Program-made: the position numbers and the translations under genes
Notes under the pieces: generated by a model
What the model was told of the DNA's origin: nothing
The model's database searches: none
The model's input: the letters and a program-made list of their open reading frames with translations, nothing else
Assembly (NCBI GenBank): GCA_964494205.1
Contig: CAZBRD010000009.1
Location: 161,979-225,978, forward strand
Length of the DNA: 64,000 nucleotides
Source of the DNA: JBBTCX01 sp964494205
Lineage (GTDB): Bacteria > Planctomycetota > Phycisphaerae > UBA1845
Direction: 5' to 3'
Shown here: one piece after another, positions 8,558 to 17,286 of the stretch
Numbering within the stretch: the stretch's first letter is position 1
Layout of the letters: the number at the start of each line of letters is the position of its first letter

Positions 8558-9237
8558 AGATCCAAGAGAGCATCAAGCTCAAACGACAAGCGAGGCCAAG
8601 TGCGCCCCCTTTCCGGAAGGCAATCTCCACACCCCGAGACAATCTACAGCACACAAAGCAAACTCCAGCCTGCAAGGCTGATATGAAGTAGCCGGGGGTC
8701 GAGCGAAGCGAAAACCCCCGGATAAGAGTTGTCCCAATGATGCCGACCCTGCAAGGGTCGAACCAATTGACTTTCGTCCCACGCGCGCCTGAAAACGTCT
8801 CGATTCCGCGCACGACCCATTGGATTTCCAATGTCTCTAGTGCCGTAACACACGCTCTCACCTGCCTGCATGATCACCAACACCGGCGATCACCGGTGTT
8901 GTTCTATATGTAAGAGCTTTTTAGGAAACCCAAGGAGTAGGATTCGTGCAAACAAACGAAATCCACACCGAATTATGCGCACATGCGGCATTCAACTCCG
9001 CGTCCGCCCCTGCAATCGAACGCCACGTAGCCCCCCGTCAACCAGTCCATCGCCGTCCACTCGGAAACCTGCGCGAAATTAAAAAATCTTCCGAAATTCC
9101 AATCAAAAACCCCACTCTCACCCCCGCCAACGCGGTTTTCGATCTGCGCCGCGCAAGAGCGCAGCCCCTCCAACCCCGTTTTTCCTCACGAGAACGCCTA
9201 TCAATGCAACCCCCGCAAAAACGCGAAAACAAATCTC
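8558..9237. repeat. Gene-free stretch with hairpin repeats
   Basis: No convincing gene is seen. Four hairpins are clear: AGCCT/AGGCT with loop GCA (8667-8679); CCGGGGGT/ACCCCCGG (8692-8721), whose apex holds the mini-hairpin GCGAAGC at 8703-8709; GACCCT/AGGGTC with loop GCA (8745-8759); and AACACCGG/CCGGTGTT (8879-8900). The stretch from 8940 to 9230 is C-rich and shows nothing I can identify. Confidence 0.6.
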
Positions 9238-9265
9238 TTGACACCAAACGCCAAACCCGTATCAT
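9238..9265 (+). promoter_or_regulatory. Sigma-70-type promoter of the 5S rRNA gene
   Basis: TTGACA (9238-9243) and TATCAT (9260-9265) are 16 bases apart. The expected start of transcription falls at about 9272, where the mature 5S begins. Confidence 0.7.
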
Positions 9266-9271
9266 CCCCGA

Positions 9272-9376
9272 TGCGGTGACTAGACGTACGGGGAAACACC
9301 CGTTTCCATTCCGAACACGGCAGTTAAGCCCGTCCGGCCGATGGTAGTCGCAAGGCGAGAGTAGGTGATTGCCGCA
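9272..9376 (+). rRNA. rrf: 5S ribosomal RNA
   Basis: The end helix TGCGG/CCGCA closes a region containing the conserved 5S core CATTCCGAACACGG and the 3' arm ending GAGAGTAGGTG. The length is about 105 bases, slightly short but typical of compact bacterial 5S. A strong promoter abuts the 5' end and a terminator follows directly. No 16S or 23S gene is nearby; the flanking genes are a lipoprotein and a 33-codon ORF. Confidence 0.93.
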
Positions 9377-9382
9377 CTTTTC

Positions 9383-9413
9383 AAAATGCCCGCTTCGGCG
9401 GGCATTTTGTTTT
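9383..9413 (+). terminator. Rho-independent terminator of 5S rRNA
   Basis: An 11-bp stem, AAAATGCCCGC/GCGGGCATTTT, with loop TTCG is followed by GTTTT. The UUCG-type tetraloop and T-run fit an intrinsic terminator. Confidence 0.9.
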
Positions 9414-9636
9414 CCATCACCCCAATTCGAAGCGACGCGCCTTACGACAATCGCCTCATGTGCATTAGAATCGCGTCTCCAGCGAGACGATCAGCGTACA
9501 AGTTGTAAGAACAGACCACGGGAACAAATCATGCTCGAGCAACGGCTCGACCATGTTGACTGTCGATAACAACGTAGCCTGAACCGACTGTCAGGCTGTT
9601 ACACGCGGACAAAACGCAAAACGGAAAGGATCAAAA

Positions 9637-9738
9637 ATGTTCTTCGCATCACTCTTAAGCGGATTAAGCAGCTCGTTCCTGGGCTTGGCCATCCAAGTGC
9701 TCATCGCACTTATATTCGGTACTGGCACGGCTCAATAG
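9637..9738 (+). CDS. Possible 33-residue hydrophobic small protein
   Basis: The ORF has ATG at 9637 with GGAAAGGA (9623-9630) six bases upstream. It encodes a short protein, MFFASLLSGLSSSFLGLAI followed by a hydrophobic stretch QVLIALIFG and ending GTAQ. It would form one membrane-spanning helix. It falls below usual ORF length limits, so it has no family assignment. The ribosome site and composition favour a real gene; conservation is untested. Confidence 0.42.
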   Translation: MFFASLLSGLSSSFLGLAIQVLIALIFGTGTAQ

Positions 9739-9763
9739 TGCGAACTCGCACAGGCCGCACAGG

Positions 9764-10936
9764 CTACCCAGCAGCCAACTCGCGCAGGATCTTGCAACCT
9801 GCTTTGATCTTTTCGTCGGGCACGGCGTAGCTGATTCTGAAATGCGTGTCGCGGCGGCTGAAGACTTCGCCGCCGATAATGATGACTTCTCGCTTCAGCG
9901 CTTCTTCGCAGAAGGCTGTGCCCGTCGCAAAGCGTCTCGGTGCCTTGGGGAAAACGTAGAATCCCCCGCTGGGTCGCACAAACTCAAACGTCTCGCCAAG
10001 CTCTTTGCAGATCAGATCGCGCTTGGCCCGATACGCATCCACTTGCGGCGACATATCAACATCCAGCGCCGCCAACGCCCCATACTGCACCGGATGCGGC
10101 GAGCACACATACGTGTACTGCTGCACCTTGGCCATCTCCGTGATGACCTCGCCCGGCCCCGCGATATACGCAATTCGCAAACCAGTCATCGCGTGCGACT
10201 TGCCGAACCCGCGAATGATCACCGTGCGCTCCGGCGCGAATTTAGCCGGACTCACCGCTCGCCCGTCGTAGCACAACGGCTCATAGATTTCGTCGCTGAC
10301 AATCAGCAGATCATGCTTCCGCGCCAGCTCCGCCACGGCCTTGATCGTCTCTTCTCGAAAGACAATCCCCGTCGGATTACTCGGCGAATTCAGCAAAATC
10401 ATCTTACTTCGAGGTGTAATCGCCGCCGCGAGTCGATCCGGATCAAGCTGAAAATCGCGGCCGTAACTCTCAACAGCCACCGATGTTCCACGCGCCAGCT
10501 TGACCAGCTGTGGGTACGAAACGAAATATGGATCAGCAAAGATGACTTCATCGCCGGGATTGATGCACGCAAACAGCGAAAGCACCAACCCGCCGGAGAC
10601 GCCTGACGTAATGAACAGATCAGGGTTCCAATCAAACTCTTTCTTAAGCTTCGCGGTTAACCGTTCGCGAAGTTCGGCCAGTCCGCGCGTCGGCGTGTAA
10701 CCATTGCGATTTTCTCGCACGGCCCGCGTGATGGCTTCTTTGACAACATCCGGAACAGGAAAATCAGGCTGCCCGATCGAGAAATTGATCGGGTCCTTCA
10801 TGGAGGCTGAAAGATCGAAGGCGCGTCGAATCCCCGATGATCCAAGCGTGCGGACCATGTCGGAGGTGAAGCGCTTCTGGCTCATCTCTCGTGTTGCCTC
10901 GGCCACTTGGCTCATAGTCGAAGAAGTTTGGCGCAT
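9764..10936 (-). CDS. Class I PLP-dependent aminotransferase (aspartate aminotransferase-like)
   Basis: This fold-type I enzyme transfers an amino group between an amino acid and a 2-oxo acid. PLP landmarks are present: NSPSNPTG at 183-190, SDEIYE at 214-219, the Schiff-base lysine K246 in GFGKSHAMTGLR, and a late arginine in HFRISYA for the substrate carboxylate. The length of 390 residues is normal. The overall pattern resembles the subgroup Ib aspartate/aromatic aminotransferases; exact substrate cannot be set. Several in-frame ATGs near the 5' end (codons 1, 8, 18) leave the start uncertain. Confidence 0.88.
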   Translation of the reverse strand: MRQTSSTMSQVAEATREMSQKRFTSDMVRTLGSSGIRRAFDLSASMKDPINFSIGQPDFPVPDVVKEAITRAVRENRNGYTPTRGLAELRERLTAKLKKEFDWNPDLFITSGVSGGLVLSLFACINPGDEVIFADPYFVSYPQLVKLARGTSVAVESYGRDFQLDPDRLAAAITPRSKMILLNSPSNPTGIVFREETIKAVAELARKHDLLIVSDEIYEPLCYDGRAVSPAKFAPERTVIIRGFGKSHAMTGLRIAYIAGPGEVITEMAKVQQYTYVCSPHPVQYGALAALDVDMSPQVDAYRAKRDLICKELGETFEFVRPSGGFYVFPKAPRRFATGTAFCEEALKREVIIIGGEVFSRRDTHFRISYAVPDEKIKAGCKILRELAAG

Positions 10937-10993
10937 GACGACAGAAACTTGTCGTCGTACTTTGCCTCGTAAGGCAACAAAGCCAATGGCGAA

Positions 10994-11257
10994 CTACTTC
11001 GCCTTGCCGCCTGCTGCCTTGGCACCAGCCGCAGGAGCGGCAGCCGCCGTTGCGCCCTCGGCGCCGGCTTCTTCCTTCTTCTTTTCCTTCTTGCCGATCT
11101 TGGCCTTGCGGTGGGAAATCTTGGGCAGCCCATACGGTGAGCGTTCATCTTCCCAGTTACCGATTTCCATCATCTGGGCAATCCGCTCTGCGCGGGACAA
11201 AACATTTCGGTGCCGCTCCAGCGTACTCTTCGACTTGAGGGTCTTATTCATCGACAT
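10994..11257 (-). CDS. Small basic protein of PVC-group type
   Basis: The 87-residue protein begins MSMNKTLKSKSTLERHRNVL and continues SRAERIAQM. This fits, from memory, the small basic protein family of Planctomycetes, Verrucomicrobia and Chlamydiae (TIGR04137). The C-terminal 35 residues are a lysine/alanine tail (KEKKKEE, then AAAAPAAGAKAAGGKAK). Its size and charge suggest RNA or ribosome association, but this is inference. It is followed closely by the aminotransferase and preceded by a membrane protein gene on the same strand. Confidence 0.82.
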   Translation of the reverse strand: MSMNKTLKSKSTLERHRNVLSRAERIAQMMEIGNWEDERSPYGLPKISHRKAKIGKKEKKKEEAGAEGATAAAAPAAGAKAAGGKAK

Positions 11258-11276
11258 TGTTGTTACTTCCTGTTTT

Positions 11277-12107
11277 CTACCACGTATCTTCTTTCAGCGT
11301 CTTGGGATAGCCCTTCAAGCGGTAACGCCCGCCGGCGGCAAAGTACTTATCACCCACTGCGTGGATGCGTTTGAGCAAATCATCAAACTGCCCAGCCTGA
11401 GCCGTGTCCTTGCGATTGTAACCTTCTTTGGTCGTTAGGTGAATAACACCACCCGCCAGCGTTACCGGTACTGTCGAGATGCCATGATCCTCCAGGAATT
11501 CTTGAGCCCGACGGGCATCATCCATATGCCCCCCCGTGAATTCCTGGGCCACGATGTAGGTATTGCCCTTGACCCAAGTGACTTGAGGAGAAGGAGTTGC
11601 ATTCTTTGGGGTCGTCGCGCCGCCTTCTCGCTGAGGACTCGCTGCTGGTGGTGCCTGAGGCTGAGTTCCCGTCGCTGCCAACCCCTCGACAAGCTGCCTG
11701 TTCGGTGCCTTCGTTTGAAGTTGCTCAATTTCGGTCTTGGGTTGCTGAATGGTAGCACCCTGCGTAACCGGACCACTTACCGAGGGCCGCGAGTTTCGCC
11801 CTATGGCAAACGCGACAGCCAACACGAGAATTCCGGCCAGCAAAACAAGTGCGCCGGACTTGCTCGTCAATGAAATGCGCACGACGGGTCCATCGAGCTC
11901 GACCATGCGCGGAACGACCGATTCGTCGTCGTCCTCGATGTCGCGTACCACACGCGGACGCGGTTGCTCATTCACCGCCAAAGATTCTGCCCCTTCTACC
12001 GGCTGCGGCCCGCCAACCCATGACGGCACTTTGATCGAGTCTCCGGCCTCGGACCGATTTCCGCGTAGCAGTTCAAACAGCGCGGGACCCTGTTTGGATT
12101 TGGCCAT
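11277..12107 (-). CDS. Single-span membrane protein with SPOR-like C-terminal domain
   Basis: The 276-residue product has an acidic cytoplasmic N-terminal region (DIEDDDESVV), one membrane helix at about residues 84-104 (SGALVLLAGILVLAVAFAIG), and a Gln/Pro/Thr-rich linker. The final 100-residue domain, with NTYIVAQEFTGG and ARRAQEFLEDHGI, has the spacing of SPOR or related peptidoglycan-binding modules; this assignment is tentative. The gene lies 19 bases upstream of the small basic protein gene and probably shares its transcript. Confidence 0.62.
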   Translation of the reverse strand: MAKSKQGPALFELLRGNRSEAGDSIKVPSWVGGPQPVEGAESLAVNEQPRPRVVRDIEDDDESVVPRMVELDGPVVRISLTSKSGALVLLAGILVLAVAFAIGRNSRPSVSGPVTQGATIQQPKTEIEQLQTKAPNRQLVEGLAATGTQPQAPPAASPQREGGATTPKNATPSPQVTWVKGNTYIVAQEFTGGHMDDARRAQEFLEDHGISTVPVTLAGGVIHLTTKEGYNRKDTAQAGQFDDLLKRIHAVGDKYFAAGGRYRLKGYPKTLKEDTW

Positions 12108-12349
12108 CGTGAGGACTCCCGACCACCTGACAAGCGTCCCGTGGTCTTGAGATAATCAACATATTCATTCGTTGAAGTACGAGTGTGCAGCATACGCATG
12201 TCGACGCGAATTGCAAGGCAAAACTGACGCAACTCGCGGTAACAAAACTGAGCGGTTCGCCGGTTGTAATCAGGGGTTTTTCGAGGATCTCAATCGGATG
12301 CCTGTTGCACGAAGAATATTTGCCGTGAGGCGTACTTGAGGCTGTGACA

Positions 12350-12378
12350 TTGCCGAACAGGGTCGATTGGGGTATAGA
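12350..12378 (+). promoter_or_regulatory. Promoter of tRNA-Val
   Basis: TTGCCG (12350-12355) and TATAGA (12373-12378) are separated by 17 bases. The implied start near 12385 lies 11 bases before the tRNA. Confidence 0.55.
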
Positions 12379-12395
12379 AATCAACATTGACCGAA

Positions 12396-12469
12396 GGGCG
12401 ATTGGCTCAGTTGGTTAGAGCGCGCGGATCACACCCGCGAGGTCACAGGTTCGAGCCCTGTATCGCCCA
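12396..12469 (+). tRNA. tRNA-Val (CAC anticodon)
   Basis: A full cloverleaf is readable: acceptor GGGCGAT/ATCGCCC, D arm GCTC/GAGC, anticodon stem CGCGG/CCGCG with loop ATCACAC, giving anticodon CAC and codon GTG, and T arm ACAGG/CCTGT with TTCGAGC. The discriminator base is A. CCA is not encoded (the next base is G). Confidence 0.95.
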
Positions 12470-12520
12470 GTTCACTTGATTCTGAAAACCGAGCGACTTC
12501 TCTAAACAAAAGAAATTGTC

Positions 12521-14806
12521 TCAACATGCGCGGAGCGGTCGTCTCGGGGTTGCTGACTCTGGCTTGCTTTCGATTTTGTAATCAGCTTCTTGTTTTTTTG
12601 GTGGCGCGATCTGCACAAACCCGCGCGGGGCCTCAGCCACCAGCGTCACCATCACCGATTTGAACGCCGGTGTGCGCGATTCCGGATCAGCTTTTCTTGG
12701 CACCAACACGTTGGCTTCGGGACAATACATCGCGGCATTTCCTTCGCGGATGTCGATCTCCCGAACCACGATGCCGCGCATGGTGCCCGCCTCACTTTGC
12801 ACGCTGACACGTTGATCGACCTGGAAACCCAATCGCTCGATATCGCGTGCGTTCATCATGATGATATCGCGTCTGTCCTGCCCGCGATAAAGGTCGTGAT
12901 CTTCATACACAACGGTGTTGAATTGACCCTCGCTTCGAATCGTCATCAATCGCAATGCATTCGACTTTTGTTCGATCGAAGGAATACCCACAACGTGCAT
13001 TCTTGCCCGACCAGTTGGCGTTGCGAACTTCGGCTCGTGAAAAGTGCGGCCAGGAATCTGAAACTCGCGCTTCGAGTTGTCGATTTCATCCAGCTCTTCG
13101 AAGCCGGGCACGACAGATGCGATCATCTGCCGGATGTTGCGATGTTCACGTAATGATTCCCAATCGACAGGCCCATTGGCCCCCAGCACGCCGCCCGCCA
13201 TGTCGATGATAATCTCGACTTCGCTTCGCGGGCCTTCCAATCGTCGCGGCCCGCCATCACTCATGCGGACGTAACTAAACATGGACTCCTGCGTCGTGGC
13301 CTGCTCCTCTTCGTCGCGCGGCAACACGGGCAAAATCAACGTCTCCTTCGCTCGGCCCCACGCATGCCCCGTGTTGAGCGTCGTGCTCAGATACGTAATC
13401 GAATCGAGCTTTGCGATGGCATCGCGCGTCCACTTCGCATCGGGGTTTGAGCCAAATAGGTTTCCGCCCAAGCACCACGCATTCTTCAGCTCGCCCTTGT
13501 GCATAGCCTCCATGCACGACAGCGTGTCCATGCCCGGAGTCGTCGGCAGTTTCACGTTGAACTGCTTTTCGATGCGATCGAAAATCGCCTGCCGCAGTTT
13601 CGGCGTAACGCCAACGGACCCGATTCCCTGCACATTGCTGTGACCACGGATCGGCATGAGCCCCGCGCCCGGTTTGCCAACCATCCCGCGCATGAGTGCG
13701 AGATTGGCGATCGCGCGCACATTATCGACGCCATGCACGTGGTGCGTAATTCCCATCGTCCATGCGAAAATGACGTGACTAGATTCGGCATAGGATTTTG
13801 CCGCTCGCTCGATCGTGGCGCGATCGACGCCTGAGCATCGCTCGATGTCACCCCATGACACTTCGTGAAGTGTACTGCGGAAATCATCCGCTCCATCCGT
13901 CGCAGCCGACAGGAACCCGTCTTCAACCGCGCCGATCTCGTCAATTCGCTTGGCGATTCCGGTGAGCAATGCAATGTCGCCGCCGATATGCGGCTGAATG
14001 TACTGGCTCGCTATGTCTGATCCGAAAAACAAACTCCGCATGTCCGAAGGCACGCTGAAGTTCACCAACCCCAGCTCGCGAATCGGGTTGATGACGATCA
14101 CGTGCCCGCCGCGCCGCCGCAGATTCATCAGGGCGCGCATCAGTCGCGGATGATTCGACGCCGGATTCGCACCGATGAGAAACACGAGATCGCATCGATC
14201 CAGGTCTTCGAGCAACACCGTTCCAGTGCCAGAACCAAGCACGCTCGTCAGCCCCACACCGCTGGCCTGGTGGCAATAGTAACTGCAGTTGTTGACGTTG
14301 TTAGTGCCGTACAACCGCGCGAACAAGTGCAGCAAGAAACCGGCCTCATTCGAGCTTCGGCCACTGGCGTAGAAAAAGTTCTGATCCGGTGAGGTTTTCT
14401 TCAAGTGGGTGACACTACGTGACACCGCCTCGTCCCACGAAATCGGCCTGTAGTGCTTGTCGCCCGGACCTGCATAAACCGGCTCCACGAGGCGACCCAT
14501 ATGCTCTAGTTCGCGTGGGGTGAACTGTCGAAGTTGATCGAAGCTGTACGTGGACCAGAACGGCGACTCGATCCGCCCCTGCATGTCAGCCGCCATGGCC
14601 TGCATCGACTTCTTGCAGATTTCAGGGAAGTGACCCGACTCATCGACCATGCCGCCGAGTTGACCGCCCATGCCGAGGGCACAGGTCTTGCAGGCGTTTC
14701 GCGAACGAAGCGAATTGAGAAACTTGAAAAAACCGCCAGTGCGCCGCGCGGTCTGTAATGCATAGCGAACGGCTGCCCATCCGCCGCCGGTTGTTAGTTT
14801 TCTCAT
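12521..14806 (-). CDS. FdhF/YdeP-type molybdopterin oxidoreductase
   Basis: The protein belongs to the formate dehydrogenase alpha-like (YdeP) branch of the bis-MGD enzymes. The N-terminal cysteines read CKTCALGMGG with a further Cys in FPEICKK, so only three of the four iron-sulfur ligands of classical FdhF are evident, as in YdeP. The active-site region has SYYCHQASGVG, a Cys-His pair replacing selenocysteine-His. Molybdopterin-binding landmarks include GANPASNHPRLM and GGNLFGSNPDAKW. The start was set at the second ATG because GGGWAAV then falls near residue 8, as in homologs; an upstream ATG is at 14854. No partner subunit or FdhD gene is adjacent. Confidence 0.85.
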   Translation of the reverse strand: MRKLTTGGGWAAVRYALQTARRTGGFFKFLNSLRSRNACKTCALGMGGQLGGMVDESGHFPEICKKSMQAMAADMQGRIESPFWSTYSFDQLRQFTPRELEHMGRLVEPVYAGPGDKHYRPISWDEAVSRSVTHLKKTSPDQNFFYASGRSSNEAGFLLHLFARLYGTNNVNNCSYYCHQASGVGLTSVLGSGTGTVLLEDLDRCDLVFLIGANPASNHPRLMRALMNLRRRGGHVIVINPIRELGLVNFSVPSDMRSLFFGSDIASQYIQPHIGGDIALLTGIAKRIDEIGAVEDGFLSAATDGADDFRSTLHEVSWGDIERCSGVDRATIERAAKSYAESSHVIFAWTMGITHHVHGVDNVRAIANLALMRGMVGKPGAGLMPIRGHSNVQGIGSVGVTPKLRQAIFDRIEKQFNVKLPTTPGMDTLSCMEAMHKGELKNAWCLGGNLFGSNPDAKWTRDAIAKLDSITYLSTTLNTGHAWGRAKETLILPVLPRDEEEQATTQESMFSYVRMSDGGPRRLEGPRSEVEIIIDMAGGVLGANGPVDWESLREHRNIRQMIASVVPGFEELDEIDNSKREFQIPGRTFHEPKFATPTGRARMHVVGIPSIEQKSNALRLMTIRSEGQFNTVVYEDHDLYRGQDRRDIIMMNARDIERLGFQVDQRVSVQSEAGTMRGIVVREIDIREGNAAMYCPEANVLVPRKADPESRTPAFKSVMVTLVAEAPRGFVQIAPPKKQEADYKIESKPESATPRRPLRAC

Positions 14807-14922
14807 ATCGCAGTTCCCGCGCGAGCTATCAAAAACGCTCGCACGAACAAGCATAACGCAAACGAATCAGCCACTGAAGCTGTTTGTCCTACTGCGGCGC
14901 AATTTGTGACCGTGAACTGTCG

Positions 14923-17268
14923 TTATGGTACGTTTGAGAAGTTGGTGTAATCGAGCCCTGCGATATTTACGCTCGAACCTTGCAACACGGCAAGTAGCGA
15001 GAGTTCGCTGGCAGCAATGATCACGTCGCCCGGCCCCGCGTCACCAAAGTAGACGCCAACGTTTCCATTCGTGTCAGCCACAGCAAGCAAGTACTGGCCA
15101 TCGGGGACCCATGAAATCATCGTGCCGCCGATGGCTGCGAGCAGGTCTGTGCCGTTGAGGGAATTGGCTTCAGTGAAGTTCGATACCACAGCGGAGCGAA
15201 CGATGGCAACCTCGGTTACAGGACCAAAGACCAGATTGCCCGAGTTCAAATGTGACTGAACGGAGGCGCTCGAAGCGAAGTTGTCCGTGCCGCTGAGCGA
15301 GGCCACATCGCTGTCGAGGTTCAGACGATCGCCGGTTGTCGGCGTGTCGTCGAAGTCGGTGATTGTGTCACGATTTGCGGATAGAAGGCTCGATAGGCGA
15401 AATTCATCCGCTCCGCTGTTTCCGCTGATCGTGTCGATCCCAGCGCCGCCCGTCAACTTGTCGTCCCCCGCATCACCAGCGATCGTGTCATTTCCAGCTC
15501 CACCGGTAAATGTGTCTGTGCTGATTCCGCCGAAGTAGTGCACCGGCTCGGTTGCGCCAGACGTCAACGTAATCGGTGCGATGCTCTCACTAGCCACAAT
15601 GGATGTAGCATTCGAAGGCAACGGACCTGTCACGACCAGCGGTGCCACGGCGATGAAACTCATCTGACTCAGCGTCGTTCCGTTCGCCACGATGCCGGCG
15701 ATTTCGTTCCGGTGACCGTATGATGCGATAGTCAACGCCTCGAAGCCGTTCGTCGTACCGGTCGTGATTCCGATGGTGGTTGAAGCACTTTCGACGTTTT
15801 CCAGCTGAATCAGCATGGTATCGGCGGTCCCGAGGCTGGCTACCGATTCAAAACTCAGATCGGCTGCAAAATCCTGATTCATGATGCTCAGGTAGATGAT
15901 ATATGGAATGTCGGTGACTGTTAGATTGTTCTGATTGTATCCGGAGTCCAGCACCAATTCCTGAAGCCCCGTCATGTTCTCGGCTGAAATGGCAAACTGG
16001 TTGCTCGCCTGAGTGGCCGTGATTTCCAGCGTCTCAATGTTGTGCAAAGTAGGTGCTGTCGGGCCAGAGTAATAACTGAATGTTGCTTTCAGAGTATCAT
16101 CGCCCCCGCCACCATCGATGACATCGCATGAATTGAGCGTCGGGTAGGGGTCCAAATTGTTATTAGGCAGAATTCGCAAGGGAGCGATGATGACATCCGG
16201 GCAATCTCCAAGTGTCAGTACGTCACATCCTGCATCCAACTCTGTACTCTCAAACCCGTTGATTTGCTCGCACTCGCCGCCTGCACTTGACTCAAGGCAT
16301 CGATAAAAAATGAAATTGCATGGGTCGTCTTCCGGACAAGGATAACCGGCCGGCTCACAACAGCCGCCTGCGCCGCATACTTCCGGACCATTGCAAAACA
16401 CTCCGTCGTCCGCACAGTCCTCGTCCGATTCACACGGGGCGGGTTCGAGGCAGGCGTCGGCTAGTTCGAAACAAGCGCCGGATTCGGGGCAACCCGGGCA
16501 AGGATCGGCGGATGAGATACATTCGTCCGCTGCTTCATCACAGCTTTCCGTGCCGTTGCAAAACAGGCCATCGTCCAGGCAGGGGTCCCCACTCGAAACG
16601 CAGGCACAATCGACGCACGATTCTGTGCCGTTGCAATAAAGTCCGTCGTCGCAGTCAGCGTCCTCGACACACGGGTCGTTGCATCCCTCTAACTCTTCAA
16701 TGCAAAAGATGCATTCATCTGGGCACGGTGGTTCGCCGGTGACGCACGTTTCGTTTTCGCACGATTCAGGCCCATTGCAGAACACACCATCATCACAGTC
16801 GCTGTTTTCGATGCAAGCTATGCATGAATCGGTCGCCTCAACACACGCAGCTGTTGGCGAGACGCAAGGAGATAGGCCGTGGACGCAGAAGTTGGCCGCA
16901 CACGTTTCCGCCCCGTCGCAGTATTGACCATTGTCGCAATCCGCATCGTCGACACACTCCACACACAGGTCCGATTCCTCGATGCAATGCACAAGTGTTT
17001 CCGTGCACGGTTCACTTCCCGGCATGCACCCGCGGTCATCGGCGGCCGCGTTTTCTGGATCACACGCTTCACTTCCGTTGCAATACAGTCCGTCGTCGCA
17101 GTCGGCGTCTGTGAGGCAGGAATCCTGTGCGGGGCCGGTGCAACTCAAACCCCAAACCAACATGCATAGAAGCGCGCTCGCCAAGCAACGTCGCGTTCGA
17201 GACAACTTGAGTTGGTGCATTGAATCGGTGCGCCTCGGACTGCCATTCATGGGAGAATCAAAGAACAT
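14923..17268 (-). CDS. Cys-rich repeat plus RTX-like calcium-binding surface lipoprotein (paralog A)
   Basis: A 781-residue exported protein. After a hydrophobic segment ending in WGLSC (probable lipobox) come about eight to nine repeats built on DADCDDGLYCNGSEAC, each roughly 40 residues with six or so cysteines. The middle region is an LRR-like or beta-solenoid stretch rich in N, T and I. Near residue 590 there are RTX-like nonapeptides (GGAGNDTI, GDAGDDKLTGGAGIDT), followed by ITDFDDTPTTGDRLNLDSD. The ATG is supported by AAGGGGG nine bases upstream. It lies 18 bases after paralog B in the same direction, so the two are probably co-transcribed. Confidence 0.75.
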   Translation of the reverse strand: MFFDSPMNGSPRRTDSMHQLKLSRTRRCLASALLCMLVWGLSCTGPAQDSCLTDADCDDGLYCNGSEACDPENAAADDRGCMPGSEPCTETLVHCIEESDLCVECVDDADCDNGQYCDGAETCAANFCVHGLSPCVSPTAACVEATDSCIACIENSDCDDGVFCNGPESCENETCVTGEPPCPDECIFCIEELEGCNDPCVEDADCDDGLYCNGTESCVDCACVSSGDPCLDDGLFCNGTESCDEAADECISSADPCPGCPESGACFELADACLEPAPCESDEDCADDGVFCNGPEVCGAGGCCEPAGYPCPEDDPCNFIFYRCLESSAGGECEQINGFESTELDAGCDVLTLGDCPDVIIAPLRILPNNNLDPYPTLNSCDVIDGGGGDDTLKATFSYYSGPTAPTLHNIETLEITATQASNQFAISAENMTGLQELVLDSGYNQNNLTVTDIPYIIYLSIMNQDFAADLSFESVASLGTADTMLIQLENVESASTTIGITTGTTNGFEALTIASYGHRNEIAGIVANGTTLSQMSFIAVAPLVVTGPLPSNATSIVASESIAPITLTSGATEPVHYFGGISTDTFTGGAGNDTIAGDAGDDKLTGGAGIDTISGNSGADEFRLSSLLSANRDTITDFDDTPTTGDRLNLDSDVASLSGTDNFASSASVQSHLNSGNLVFGPVTEVAIVRSAVVSNFTEANSLNGTDLLAAIGGTMISWVPDGQYLLAVADTNGNVGVYFGDAGPGDVIIAASELSLLAVLQGSSVNIAGLDYTNFSNVP

Positions 17269-17286
17269 GTTGATCAGCCCCCTTCG

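Noticed and set aside
8879..8900. AACACCGG/CCGGTGTT hairpin as a terminator for the lipoprotein at 7754.
   Set aside because: It is over 300 bases downstream of the stop and has no T-run, so it is grouped with the repeats.
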